A DNA stretch of 64,000 nt from Zonotrichia leucophrys gambelii. Its lineage: Eukaryota > Chordata > Aves > Passeriformes > Passerellidae. The position numbers were made by a program, and so were the translations under genes. The stretch is from the NCBI RefSeq assembly GCF_028769735.1, contig NC_088174.1, positions 124,001-188,000 of the forward strand. Reading direction: 5' to 3'. Shown here piece after piece: positions 51,760-64,000 of the stretch (position 1 is its first letter; each line of letters starts with the position of its first letter). The notes beneath the pieces were generated by a model. That model saw only the letters and a program-made list of their open reading frames with translations. It made no database searches and was not told where the DNA came from.

Positions 51760-54700
51760 GGTCTCCACGCAGCTCGGGTGGTGTTTATTCTCTAAGAATG
51801 TAATTTTAAAAGGCCCGTGGCCTGCACGCAGCCCCCCACGTGGCGCCCGCCCTGCTCAAGGAGCCGCAGCTCAGGAGATGCCCGGGCCCCCCGACCCCAG
51901 GCAGCTCCTACCGGGTCCCTCGGGTCAGAGGGAGGCGCCGGGCAGGGGCTCGGGCCCTTTAAGGCTCCCCTGACGGGAGCAGGGGTCACCAAGGGAGGGA
52001 TTAGCCATGATACGAAAGATGTGTGCTAATGTCTTTACAAACAATTCCAAGGGCGAGGGTACCGGTGTTAACGTCTTAGAAATGGGTCTTAATGTTTCTA
52101 CCCACTTCAAGCCACAGGTTTGTTACAAAACGCAGTTTGATTCCTGAAACAGACAAATAGGTCCACACAAGCCTGAGTTTCTGAACTTTGGGGGAAAATG
52201 ACAGGCTCGAGGGGAGAATATGTGGTAGACCGTTTGGGAAGGCTGTACCTTCCCAGTATCTCAGCAAATGGGCTAAGGAGGAGGGCAACAAGCACCTGGG
52301 AGTTTAAGATAAAAGGAAGCTGCACTTTCTGAAACCTAGAGAGAGAATATCCCACAGGCTGATGTCCCAGTGGACTCTCTCCCTTTACTTGAATAAAGTT
52401 GCAGGACTCCTCTGTCTCCTTTATGGACACTGGCTTTTCATAGCGTGATCTTCCCTACAACCACATATACAGAAGAGCTTCTGCCCCAAGAGACCACCTG
52501 GCTTTGAGGCCAAACCAACCTGGACATCAAAAAACACAGGCAGGCACAGAGGAAAACATCTGGCTTCGGAGCCAGCCATATCCACAGTGGAGTGGCTGAC
52601 TTTTGCCTGGCAGCCGCCCCTGCACTCACGCACAGCCAGCCCAGGGTGCACCACAGGCTACGTGGGCTGAGAGTGGTGCATGACACGGGCACTGTCACCC
52701 TGCCAGCTCGAGAGAAAAGTACAGCTGCTGTCCATCACCCTCTCGGAAGGAGCTCAGGCTGTGACATCTACCTGCCAGAATCCACATCTTCTGTGCTTCC
52801 TAGAGTGGATGTGGCTCCTCAGACAGAGCTCCCATGAAACCGCACAGCCATCCAAGGCTCTGGGTGCAGGGACTGCCAGAGCCTTTCACTGGGAAGCATG
52901 GCAGTGGTGAGAACAACTGTGTTCAGTGTGGCCAAGATCTGCCCACCCTCGGGGCTCAGCTATGAGAGGATGTAGAAAGATTAAGGGGCATAAGGGAGTC
53001 TGAGAAAGACTCGTAGAACCAGGCTCTGCCCTGCCTCACAGGAACAGCCACCCCAGAATACACAGGTTCAAGGGGATCCTGTATGCTTCCTTGCCAGGTG
53101 AAAGCAGTAACTTAAAAGGAGTGGGTGGAGGCAAACCCCCTCCTTGCCCACCTTGCTTCTCCACATGCCTCTCTACAGCAGGTATGGACCTCTCCTGTGG
53201 AAGGCCAAGCAATGGATGATCAGGATGTTAGTCCATCTACATCAGAGGTGTTGCCATGGCTGTGACACCCCCAGACCATGTCCACCTTTACAAGAAAGAT
53301 GGGTTACAGTTGTAGGTGACTCCTTTCTGAGGGTCCAATGTGCCACACAGACAGTCCTCTTAGGGAAGTCTGCTGCCTTCCTGGGGCCCAGGTTAAGCAC
53401 AGCACTAGGACACTTCCCAGCCAGGTTCAGCTTCAGACTGTTATCCACTGCTGCTCTTCCATGTGGGTGGCAATCAAACTGCAACACACAGTCCAAGGGC
53501 AATCAAAGGAGACTTCAGGGCCTGGGGATGGTTGGTAAGGGATTCTGGAACACAGTTTCTTTCCTCTGTCCTTCCAGTTGTGGTCAGTGACATTGAAAGA
53601 GATGGACTCAGTCTGCTGAATATATGGCTTGGTGGCCGATGTCACTGCCACAATTTCAGGTTTTTTAATGCTTTTTCTAACGAAGCATGCTGCGGTTAGA
53701 TGGGATCAACCTTTCCCAAAGGGAAAGAGGATCTTTGCTCAGAGCTTTGCTCACAGACAGCTGTAAACCAGTCTTGGAGGGGGACATAGATGATATCAGG
53801 CTGGCCTGTGACAAGCCGTGGGACATTGCACGGTCAGGGGGTGCAAGTGAGAGTTCTTGGCCTGTTGCTCAACATGCTGAGTGTACTGGAGCACACCTGA
53901 AGTCTTAGGGAGGTGAACTAGGGAGCCAAAAGGGAACCCCACTTCCTAAAACCACTTTGTGGCATGTGTGCCTGATCCTCATTAGTCCAACTGCACCATC
54001 CTGAGTGGGGGCTGACCTGCATGGTAGATTAGAGCAGGGATCTGCTATGTCCCCATCCTTCTCTGTGCCAGGCTGTGGGAGATGGAACAGAAGCCAGAGA
54101 TGAGCATTAAAAGCATGGTTCTGATTGCAGAGGTAACACCGAGTAGCCAGCTCAGAGCTGTTTCACAGGGCATGAGAACTCAAGGAACCTGCCACTTGGC
54201 CACTAGAACCACTGCCAGGGATAGAGTAGATGGCACATAAGGGCTGCCACTGGCATGTCCCAGCTAGCCAGAAGCCCTGTACTAGCAGCTTGGAGGTAAA
54301 AGGGATCCTGGCTACCATAACCTCCCCAGCTCTGTACACAGGACACCCAGCGGGGGATGATGGGCTGCCTGCTACCAAGCAGCACAGCTGGGGCTGGGCT
54401 GGACCATATTGATTTTGGATGTGCTGGGAGAAAGGCTCAGGCACCATCCCCTATTCCTCTAGCAAAACTTTTCCATCAGCAGCAGGAAGAGCAAGAGCCT
54501 CAGCCTGCACTATCATAAATCCTGCAGATTTGGAATAATAAGCAGCACAGAAGAGGTTAAAAACTGCAAACCTGTTAGAGACAGGGAGAGTTTGAGCTGG
54601 TCAGAGAGCATGGTAATGCAGAGCACAAGAGTCTGGTCAGGGGAACCCTTTCCAACTCCCTCAAACAGAGGTCTTTCCAGGGATGATGAATCAGGAGGAG

Positions 54701-54956
54701 TCATGCAGACAGAACCTTCTAACACAAGCACGCTTCAAAGCTCAGCCTTTCCTTTGCTCTGCAGGCCACACAGGCACAGGTCAGTTTAGGACACATGCGT
54801 CCTGTGGAGTTCCTCAGAGGGCTGCTCACCCACCAAGAGGCAAGGGCTGGGAGGAGAGATGCAGACTGCCTTGCAAACTAACCTAGTGTTCATCTTTACA
54901 AGCTGTATGAAACAACCATCCCAGAGCACCCGCAACCCAGTGAAGAGCTGCAAGAG
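51760..54956. other. Intergenic DNA between HDAC8 and the PHKA1 stop
   Basis: No exon or repeat family was recognised. The right-hand part must include the PHKA1 3' UTR, but no convincing polyadenylation signal could be placed. Confidence 0.4.
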
Positions 54957-57900
54957 CTACTGCATGGAGCAGCCATCTGTGGGCAGAAAGTCGTACACGT
55001 ACAAGGCCACCGACTTGGACAGGTAGGTCATGGTGCCAAACCGGCCGCTTGGTGCACTGTCATACAGCAGGCTGCAGATGCCTGTCGAAGGATCCCTCTC
55101 CAGCATGTGCTCATCAGCACCCAGGGCTTTCTGGATTTTGGACAGAGAAGCAGAGAGACATCATTAGGAAAAAGGGCAATCCCGTTATCAGCTTCCATCC
55201 CAAGTATTTTCTGTTGCACTCAGTGTGACACATTGATGATGAGGAGTGGGAGGAAGACACTATTGCTTTGCTGTGCCCCATGAACACAACAGGGAAAACA
55301 CACAGGGCTCTCCAAGTGGGTGAGCCTGAGCCCTGCACAGGTATGGGGAATGTAGCCAGCAGCCCTGGGTGAGGCCTGGCCCCTACCTGCTCCTCATAGA
55401 AGAGGTCATTTGCTATGTGCAAGATCTTTTCCACAGCTATGATGCCACCAATGGTGTGCACCTCCATGTCCACCAGCATGGTGAGCACTAAGATAGCTTC
55501 CACCAGCAGCTGCCTGTACTCTGGCTGGGGCACACGGTTGAGGACAGATTCCACATGCACAGCAAACTTCATTTCCCCTGGAGTCATCTGTGAGGAGGTA
55601 GAAAGAAGTGTACCTAAAGCACTGTATTACCTGCTGAACTCCTGAGCTATGCTGGGCAATCACCCAGGGTAACCAGCACGCAGCAACCCATGTGCCCCAT
55701 CCCGCATTCACATGAACCTCCTACCTCTCTGGTTGTTGAAGAGGGAAGAACAAAGCCCTCCACAGAGAGACCATGGCACTGCAGAACAAGAAGGAGAGAT
55801 CATGGTTATGGCTTGGAGAAGCATCATGCTAAGATACATAGGTCCAGCCCATGAACTCTCTCCCACTTGAGCACTGGTGCATGCTGCCCATACACCTCAG
55901 CACCACCTCCTGACTCCATATAGCATCACTCCTTTGCCATCAGTTCAGCATCAGCCAGAGCCCCCTGCATGGGGCTCTGCTCCCTGGCTCACCATGCTGA
56001 GGATCGGCTGTGCCCAGATCACCTTCAGCTGTGGCTCCAGCCATGCATTTGTCTGCTTGACGCATGAAGCACCTGAGCAGTTCCCCTCTGCAAGGTAAAG
56101 GCTGAGGCACGTCCTACAAGACTATAAGGCAAGTGCACGTCTTCTACAGCTTTCCAAGGTCAGCTGCAGGCCTTGTCCCTGAAGCATTTATCTACACAAC
56201 ATCAGGGACCAGCCCTGAGTGCCTAAGTCCCCTTGGCAAGGCTGGTGCCTGGGACCAGAGGCTCACATGCATGGAGAGGCACCAGTCTAACTCACCTTCT
56301 GCAGGACCTTCCAGACCTTCTGGTAGAAGCCCACAGGGACACGGTTAAGGGCCCCATCCAGCCGGCGCCTCCGCTGCCACTGGCCCTGCCGGCTGTCCGT
56401 AGTGCCCTGGTCTTCTAGCATCCTTGAAAAGGAGTCCTTGCCCAGCAGCTCTGTGTGCCCAGCAGACTGGACAGACAAAACAAGAACCACAGAGACTGCT
56501 GCAAAGTTAAATATCCCACAGAAATGCAGCCTGCTGCTGCTCAAGAGTTTCTTGTTTGAAGTTCTCCAGCCTCATTCCCAAGACAGAGCTGCTACCCCTG
56601 CCCCCAGCAAAGCCCACCTTACAGCCCCAGCTCCCTGTAGCATCCCCCAAAGCACAGCTCCTTCCTGCAACCACAAACAAGACAGACCCCATGTATGCAG
56701 CCAACAAACATAAGTTACCAGAGAGGACCTGAGGGTGGTGTCTCCAGACTGCAAACTGAGGGGCTGAAGGAGAAAGGGAGAGATGGAAATGAGACCATGC
56801 CAGAGCAGGGCAGCAGTCACAGCAAACAGAGCAGCAGCAGCACAGATCACGGTCAGGTGCCAGGGCAGTTATCCCAGGGCCAGGGCTGACTGGAGACAGA
56901 GGGAGTTTTGAAAGGAAAGCTGCAGAGGGCTGCACATGCCAGAGCCACAGCAGCACTGGGTTTGCACTGGCCTGCACACAGGACTGCTACTGCTCTGCTG
57001 GCTTGCTCGTATGGGCAGGGATTTAGTCTTGAGCAAACAGAAGGACCAGTAGGAAGGCCACTGCCCACAGACAACCCTGTGTGATGTCAGGTTTCACACT
57101 GCAGCAAGTTGGTCCTAACTGCTGCATCAGCCTGGCCCCAGCAAGCTCTGTCCTCTGTCTCTTTGATGACAAGATGTGTTCTAGAGCTCAGGACTCCTCC
57201 CGCACATAGGCACAAGAGGAGATCATTGACATTTGTAGCTGACCACAGGCCTCCTTCGCCAAAGAAATAGCTGGGGAAGCTGCAGGCAGGATCCAGTGAA
57301 CTGTCCAGCAGAGTCACTACTGGTCATGGCACTGGCAGCATCAAGCCATCCTGCTCAGCAGATTTTGTGGGTATAATGGAATGTTTTTGAGCACAGCTCC
57401 CAGCTGGCTATAATGGCAGTTGCTTAGAGGGGAAGCCAACTCATTATTGCAGTAGCTGAGGGAAGCTTATTGACTTGTGCATGCAGGGAAGCTGCCCTGG
57501 TGCATGGCATGAGGGGCAAAAGCTGAGGCTGCAGGACCAGGGAGGCTTCACCTTACTCCCAGGCAGAGACTGCCTACGTTTATCCAGTTGCTGCAAGAGA
57601 AGAACAAAATGAAAGTTCTGCTGTTGGAAGATGCCCACCAAGATGCTGGCCACACCTGGGACACCACATGGTCCTCCTCACCCCTGCACCTTCTCAAGCA
57701 CCCCTGTGCTCCCACTGAATTGCCAAAGCAACCCCTACCCACTACCAGATTCACCCCAACTTTCCCCTCAGGACAGAACTGCAGACAAAATTAGCTCCTG
57801 GAAGCATCTGTGTCTCCCACTCTTCCATCAGCTCTGTCTGGTTTGTAGCTGGTTTTCACCCACAAGACCTGTCGTGAGTGGCCTGCACCACCTGCCCTCA

Positions 57901-60900
57901 CCTGTTTGATTTCACTTTTCAGCCTGACGAGGCCAGTGCGCTCAGGCCTGGTGGTCCCGACAGCTTCCATGTCACAGATGGAGACAGCAGTGGTGAGCGA
58001 CGAGTCCACTGAACGCACTGGTGGGGAAGAGAGGTCTAGAGTGGGCAACATTACTCAAGGCATGGCCATCCCTCGTCCCTCATTGCTGCCCGGGACCTCT
58101 GCATGACCTTGCCCTCAAACATGATAGCATCACAGATCCATGAGCACAGTACAGAACTGCTTCAATTTAGATCCAACCAGGTCAAGTGTCAAACTAAGCA
58201 AAGCTCAAATAGCCATGAGATTCGGGACTGATCCCAGAAATAACTCAGCCTCATCCTTATGAAAGGCAGAACTTCCTGCTGGACCCCTCCAGTACTGAAG
58301 CATCTGTGCTGAACATGGGGGAGAACAGGGACAGCGCTCAAAGGTAGGAACACGTAGATCTGGCCATGCTGTGCACTCAGCTTTGCCCTGAGATGGTCTC
58401 TGCTGCAACTCACCACTCCTTTCCACCCCAAACTCCTTGCCAGAAAGGATGTGGTAGAGGAGACTCTTCATGTCTGATGGGCTGAGATTCATCAGGTTCT
58501 CCGTGGCTTCTCCAGCTGGAAAGAAGAGAACTGTGATTTTGTAGCCTACCTCACAGTCCTCCTAGGACATTTCTACCCTGCATGCCATTCTGTGACCAAG
58601 GGGAGCACTGGTACAGGAGCTCATCCAGCAACAACATATACTAGGCTCCTGATGTTGCCTATAACATGGACTCTTCCCATGGCTAGCCCAACACATGCTG
58701 GGATGGAGACTGCAGTGCAATCACTTGTTTGTACTGCTCAAGAACATGTCCAGCTGCAGACACTGGCACTTCCATGCAGGGTCTTGTCCTAGCCTGAGCT
58801 GCCCACTTTTAACAGTACTACTTTTTGGCTGACAGAGCCCTAAGCATCACAGCACCTACCCCAGCAAGGGTGTTGTCTCTGCCACATGTACCTGAACAAT
58901 GCAGGGAGTGTGCCAGCTCTGTTGCCATCACCTGGATGATGAGCCCGATGCGGATGCGGAACATCTCAGCAAACAGTGCAGGCTGTGTGCGTATGTACAT
59001 GGCTAAGTACACCATGATCTCCTAGAGGGACAAAGGAGGTCACCTCACTGCTGCTCACCAGGGCAGATACCCAGCTTTAGGCTCCCCTGACACCTCACCT
59101 GGGTAAGGATAGACACACTGAGGTTCTTCTCACTGGCTTCATCAATAAGGTGAACAAGTTCCTCATAGGGTATCGGGCTGGGGTGTGGACAAACAGCAGA
59201 GCAGGTGAGAGGCAGCAGAGCAAACTTTGCATACCCCCAGTCTGTACAGCCTCAAGAGAAGAGATATAGGCTGGGGACAGCCACCCAGGACCACTCCTGC
59301 CCACGGACCCCAGAGCAGCAGGCTCACATCCAGACCCAGCCCAACATGCTTCGGGAGAGGGGTGCCACACTCACGTGGAGATTGTTTTCTCACGTGGCTC
59401 TGGGGGTAGCCCCACTGTCAAGTGTTTCTGGTGAGACAGGAGGTCAGTACAGGCCTGGGGACAGAAAGGCAGCTGCTGTCAACAGCTGAGGGTTTGGGGG
59501 CTCAGCACAAGGCAGAGGGAGACAGAGCTGATGCAGCCATGGTTCTCCTGCTCACTCTGCTGCCTCCTCCCTGACAGACCTCAGCCTGTTAGAGGCTGGC
59601 TGTACAGCTGTTACCTCATCCAGAGCTTCAACTTTCTTCTTGAGGATACCAGAGATGTAGCGAATCAGGGCCCACTGGCGTGTCTCCCCCACCCGCACAT
59701 ACAACTCAGTGAGGAGCTCCTTGATGGTGGGGCCAGGCTCACTATCAAGCCCTGTGTGCCACTCGGGTCCCCTGTGAAGATGAAGGAGGTGCTGCGTTAT
59801 GTCCAGAAATTTGTCTGTCACAGCTCCCTGGCAGGCCCCCTGGGCTGTGCCAACCCCTCTATGCACAGTGAGCCCTCAGGACACAGAGATCATCCTACTT
59901 GAGGATGTGGAGCATGTAAAGGATGTCTGCTTGTTCCTGCAGCGTGGGGCAGATGCGCAGCTGGTCCACCAGTGCCTTGCAGTCCACATTTCCATCCTCA
60001 TCACGTGGCAAGTTCATCTCTGCATAGAGCGCGTGGCTCTGGAGGAAGGGAGACCTGTGCTGATGATTAGCATTACCAGCACCCTGCACCAAATGGACCC
60101 ATGCATATTCTCCCTCATCAAACAACAGGACTTCCCCTTGCAATCCTGCAAGGACACTTTGGCTATAGCTGAAAGGAAAGCTCTGGGAGAGACAGAACTC
60201 ACCTTGCCATCCAAGTCATGCTGGTGGAGTGAACTCAGAAGCTTAACTGACTGCTGTGATGCCTGGAAGATCCTGCTGGGGACATACATCCCAACATCTA
60301 AAAAAAACCCCCACAGGTTGGCAGAGATACATCTAGCCCCAGTCACCACAAACTACCTCAGACACTGACACCGCTCCCCAACCAGTCCTTGCAGAGAAGT
60401 TGGCTATGGGAGAAGCAGTCCCTGTCCACCCATTCAGAGGAACACCGCAGGGAGCTGCCATTCTTTATTGAGTTTTCATGGGGCTGCCCAGGCACCAACT
60501 CCAAGACACTCCATGGTCAGGACTAACATGATCAACATGAAGTGCCTTTGCCCAGGTAAAGGCTTAGTTTCTCTGCAACCCACGGGAACCCTAGCATCAT
60601 ACAGCTGTGAAAGCTCCCAAAGCACTTCAACCTCATCCCTGGGCCTCAAGGGAAGATGTGGAGGGTGTTGGAGTTACTCACTCTGGACATGCAGGTCCTT
60701 GGCCTTGGATGCCAGGGACATGAGGTCACGGGTGGTGTGGACAGCAGCCCTGAAGCGGCTCAGCCCTCCCCGCTGGGTGGTCGGAGGCAGGTTTGACTGC
60801 GGAGTCGTGCGTTGCAGCAGGTGATCCAGATACTGAGCAACCTCATCGTCAGTGTCCTCTGGAAGGGAAAGCAGCAGAGCAGGAGTTCAGCCACTTTGAG

Positions 60901-63224
60901 TCATAGCACCAAAGGCCCAGAGAGCTCCCACCTGTAAGAGAAAGCTTTGCTGGCTGCACAGAGTGACAATGTAGGGCCAGTGCTGGCAGCCAGGTAGACT
61001 AATGGACAGTGCCAGCAGCCAGACACACAAAGCACCCCTGTTCCTGCACGACTCCTGCCTAGGACACTGCCTGCCCTAAACTGGGGCTCTCTCCATGTCC
61101 CACATTGACAAAGGAAGAAACAGCATGTTGCTGCAGCATGTCTCTGATCCAAGCCTGTGCAAGGACAGGAACACCCCACTCAAACCCTGCAGGAAAACCC
61201 TCACACTCCTTCTCTCCAGGGAAGAAGTGGGGAGGTACAGCCAGAGGCAGCTTGTCCAAGCAGAGACCACTTACAAGCACCCAAGCACAGCAAGGGCATC
61301 GTCCAAGCAGGACTCCAGCAAGGGAGCAAGGCAAGGTGGGTTTGCAGCAGTTATTTGTAAGTTGGAGTTACAGGAAGAGTTATGGTTCCTGCCTTGCTCT
61401 TTGCCCAGCTTCAAGCAGCTCCCAACACCACATCAGGATCACCAGAGGCACCATGCACTAACAGCAACATGGAAGACGGTGCTCAGAGGCCAGGTCTCTG
61501 CTCAGTCAGGAGATAAAAGTGAGGGGATGTCCCTGGGGGGCAACTGCCCCAGATAAAACACAGATGTCAATGCACTAACAGTGGGCCAGGGCAAAGTTAT
61601 GCTGCTCTCCAACTGGCAAGCTCAGAGATGTGTTGGGCCCAGGAGACAAGCTGCTGACTGCACCTGAAGCAGCATGGCATCCCCTTTCCACCCCTTAACA
61701 GCATGCCTTGTGACAGTGCCTGAAGGCTAGGCTGGAAAAATCCTCTAAGCACCAACCTGGCTGCAGCATCTGACCACAGGAAATCTAAAATTTAGCATCT
61801 TTGAGATGCTGGTGAAAGGCCAGGCAGATCCTCCTACTGGAGCTGGGAGGCAAAACAGACACCTTGGACAAACCCTGATGCAGCCTGTAAGGAGGCTGCA
61901 GATGAAGTGAGAGAAAGGCAAGAAAAATGAGCATTCAGAGTCCCAGCAGTGCATTCACTGGCTGCAGGAGCTGCAGAAGTAAAACAGATAGTGGGAAGGC
62001 TGATGATGACCAGTGCTAGGTCACACAGGAGATGTCCGGAGGCCTGCTTGAAAGGGGAACAGCAAAACTTGCACCCTGCATGGTCCCAGCACAAGGTGGG
62101 GGTCCCTTATGCTGTGATGGGCCAAAGCATTCTCAGGTACTCTCTATACAGCAGTGAGGCTTCAATTTGGCACTCACGGGAGTAGCTCTGCCCAGGGGAG
62201 GGGCAAAGGCTTTGGGAAAAAACAGAGATTAATTAGGTGGCTCTTCCCCACCACCTTGGTCACTGTGCTATCACCTTCTGCACTGCCATTTATGCATCAA
62301 AGACCCTCAGCCACATCTCCCAAGCTGAGGCAGGCTGCCAATCCTTTATCTCTTCTCCACATAGCAGCTTATGAAGGTCAGAGCTGCTCATTCCAGACAA
62401 GGTTGACAGAGAGCCAGATGGGAACATGGTGAAAACCCAAGCACATGAAGAACACAGCGGTGTATGCTGGCAGGGAGGTTGGGTGCTATGGTTGTAAGGG
62501 TGAGTTAGGCATTTGCTGCCCCACAGCAGTGACTGGCCTGTTCTCCCTTACCATCCTCTGCTATCTGCAAGCCATGCAGCCACTCCTAGGTGTCTAGCTT
62601 CTCAAAGCTGTCACTGCTGAGCCTGTAACTCATGGCAAAGACCTTACCCTCTGGCCCAGGGTCCATAAAGCTGAGGTGCGTTCGGCATGATGTTGTCAGG
62701 AACTCCGACAATTTACCAGTCTGAATTCTGGGCAAGAGATAGGAAGGTCACATGGAGAGGGAAGGGGAGGTGATACCCTTGGCTTTACCTCCTGGCTCCT
62801 GCCCTTTGATGGGGAGAGACATGTTCACCAGGAGCATTCACACACTGGTGTCTACTTTAGTTGCCTGCAACTCTTTCAGCTGTGGGTGGGCATGGAAGGG
62901 CTGCCCAAAAGCTATTAGAGAAATCCTGTAGCCATGGATTTGATGACATGAAGAGCCATGTCCTCTCTTTCATCTCCTCTGTTGGGACTGTAGCCCTAGG
63001 GAACGCTGATAGCCTAGCACACCCCAGTGTATCTTCCCCAGCTTGCTCCCCCACACCCTATGCTCTGCCCAGCAGGTATCCTCATAACCAGGCTCTTGGA
63101 GGCCATGAGCCCTCTCCCTACTGCACTGCAGGAAGCTGCACTCACCTTGCTCCACCAAAATACCCATCCTGCAGCTTCTGCAGCATTGCCAGCACCGTGG
63201 GATGCACACTGCTGCTGGTTTCAT
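54957..63224 (-). CDS. PHKA1: Phosphorylase b kinase regulatory subunit alpha, C-terminal half (partial)
   Basis: Exons 63146-63224, 62648-62727, 60682-60858, 60203-60297, 59899-60038, 59615-59771, 59375-59454, 59099-59177, 58892-59021, 58414-58515, 57902-58017, 57552-57590, 56296-56466, 55725-55778, 55387-55587 and 54957-55130 join in frame. A 30-bp exon at 56719-56748 is probable. Landmarks are [21 protein letters not shown], the exon junction [83 protein letters not shown] and the C-terminal CSMQ, a CaaX-like prenylation tail as in PHKA1 (CAMQ). The subunit regulates phosphorylase kinase in glycogen breakdown. The N-terminal glucoamylase-like domain is beyond the right edge. PHKA1 rather than PHKA2 is supported by synteny next to HDAC8. 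Confidence 0.95.
56719..56748 (-). CDS. PHKA1: Probable 30-bp cassette microexon of PHKA1 ([10 protein letters not shown])
   Basis: A good acceptor (pyrimidine tract then TTTGCAG) and a GTAACT donor bound exactly 10 codons in phase 0-0. It lies between the exon ending SLPGSK and the one starting [10 protein letters not shown], in the serine-rich variable region of PHK alpha subunits. Inclusion or skipping both keep frame. Inferred from splice sites only. Confidence 0.45.
62552..62647 (-). promoter_or_regulatory. PHKA1: Alternative exon extension of PHKA1 with an in-frame TAG
   Basis: Past the donor at 62647 the frame continues for 32 codons ([20 protein letters not shown], stop, [11 protein letters not shown]) to a second good GTAAGG donor in the same phase. 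The segment resembles in position and spacing the variable GPEGKLYSED region of mammalian PHKA1. A TAG at 62586-62588 would truncate the protein if this donor were used. Confidence 0.5.
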
Positions 63225-64000
63225 CTGTGTGGAAGATGCACAGGCAGTCAGGCCCTCACGCTCAAACTCATCCCCAGAATGTAACCCAGGACTAGGTGAG
63301 CATTCAGACACCCAAAGCACCATGGCCAGACCCTTACTCTGGGGTATGTGGTCAGGCTGTGGTACCAAAAGCACCACCCAAAAAGGGAAATTCTGGACTG
63401 TCCAGGCTGGATTCAAGGAAAACCATGCCAGGATGCACTCCAGGCTCCACAGATTTCACCTTTGGCTGAAGCAGACAGTACCAGACAGCAGCCCCTAACA
63501 GCCCCCTGCTCTGTCTCTGCCTTTCACATAATGAAGCAGAGGAGTGGGCTGCTGTCGAGGTCAGGAGACACCACAGCAAAAGGCACACTCGAGAAATTAA
63601 GGGGATTTTAAATACACAAGGAGAGACAGAAAGGCCTTAAAGCAGAACAGTCACTTTCCTACACCGGGCTCATAGTAACCTGTGAGCTGCGGCAGGCAAG
63701 CCAATTCTACTCTGTGCCTTTGCTCCTTCCGGTTTACTGTTTTCCCCTCTCTGTTGACTAGGAAAGCCTTTAGCAGGTGCTCAGTCTTAGGGAAGAGTCA
63801 AGACACAGAAAGAGCACCAAGAACACTTCTACAGAGAAATTGTGGTTTTGGTGTTGCTCCCAAAAGGCCTTCCCACAAGGCTATTTGCCTGGAGCTCGAA
63901 TATGTCTGTGCCAGCAAACCTGCTTGAGCTGCAGGTACTAGTGCCTGACAGACAACCCTGTTAGCTGCCAGCCAGCTGCCCACTCAACATGGCTCCTCTG
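63225..64000. other. PHKA1 intron sequence, no further exon recognised
   Basis: The exon starting at 63224 is preceded by a good pyrimidine tract and CACACAG acceptor, so upstream exons must exist. None could be identified between here and the window end. Confidence 0.5.

Overview
The window looks like a bird genome, probably a passerine. Four genes lie in the same minus-strand order as on human Xq13: RPS4X (complete), a CITED1-like relic, HDAC8 (complete) and the 3' half of PHKA1. The repeats are avian in type: a CR1 LINE 3' fragment, an ERVL-type LTR, and many endogenous retrovirus (ERV) LTRs. I assembled gene models by hand from splice sites and protein similarity recalled from the families; no database search was run.

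Region 1-1165 holds the first two coding exons of an RBM11/RBM7-type RNA-binding protein gene, minus strand, running off the left edge. Region 1.6-25.6 kb is a retroelement landing zone. It holds a solo LTR with a clear 5-bp target duplication, an LTR nested inside another LTR, and a decayed 9.8-kb provirus (5573-15337) inserted into an older LTR. The provirus has a tRNA-Trp-type primer site, gag, pro, pol, an extra cysteine-rich ORF and env. A pyrimidine-rich LTR follows. Beyond it lie minus-strand ERV remains (16.7-22.4 kb) with an initiator-tRNA-Met primer site and pol/gag pieces in non-canonical order, then purine-rich DNA split by two more LTRs.

An unassigned CpG-rich block lies at 25.6-26.6 kb. 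RPS4X occupies 28.0-32.0 kb with a CpG-rich 5'-TOP promoter. The CITED1-like sequence is at 34.2-34.9 kb. HDAC8 runs from 51.6 down to 36.3 kb, with CR1, ERV and ERVL pieces in its introns. Its exons join into an open frame of 368 codons, with one GC-AG intron. PHKA1 exons run from 63.2 to 54.96 kb and end in a CSMQ prenylation-type tail; the N-terminal catalytic-like domain is outside the window.

RPS4X (ribosome), HDAC8 (lysine deacetylase) and PHKA1 (glycogenolysis control) have no shared pathway. Their linkage is conserved synteny. The unusual points are the CITED1 relic, the RBM11-like neighbour, the ERV architecture with its extra ORF, and a PHKA1 alternative donor that reads into a stop.
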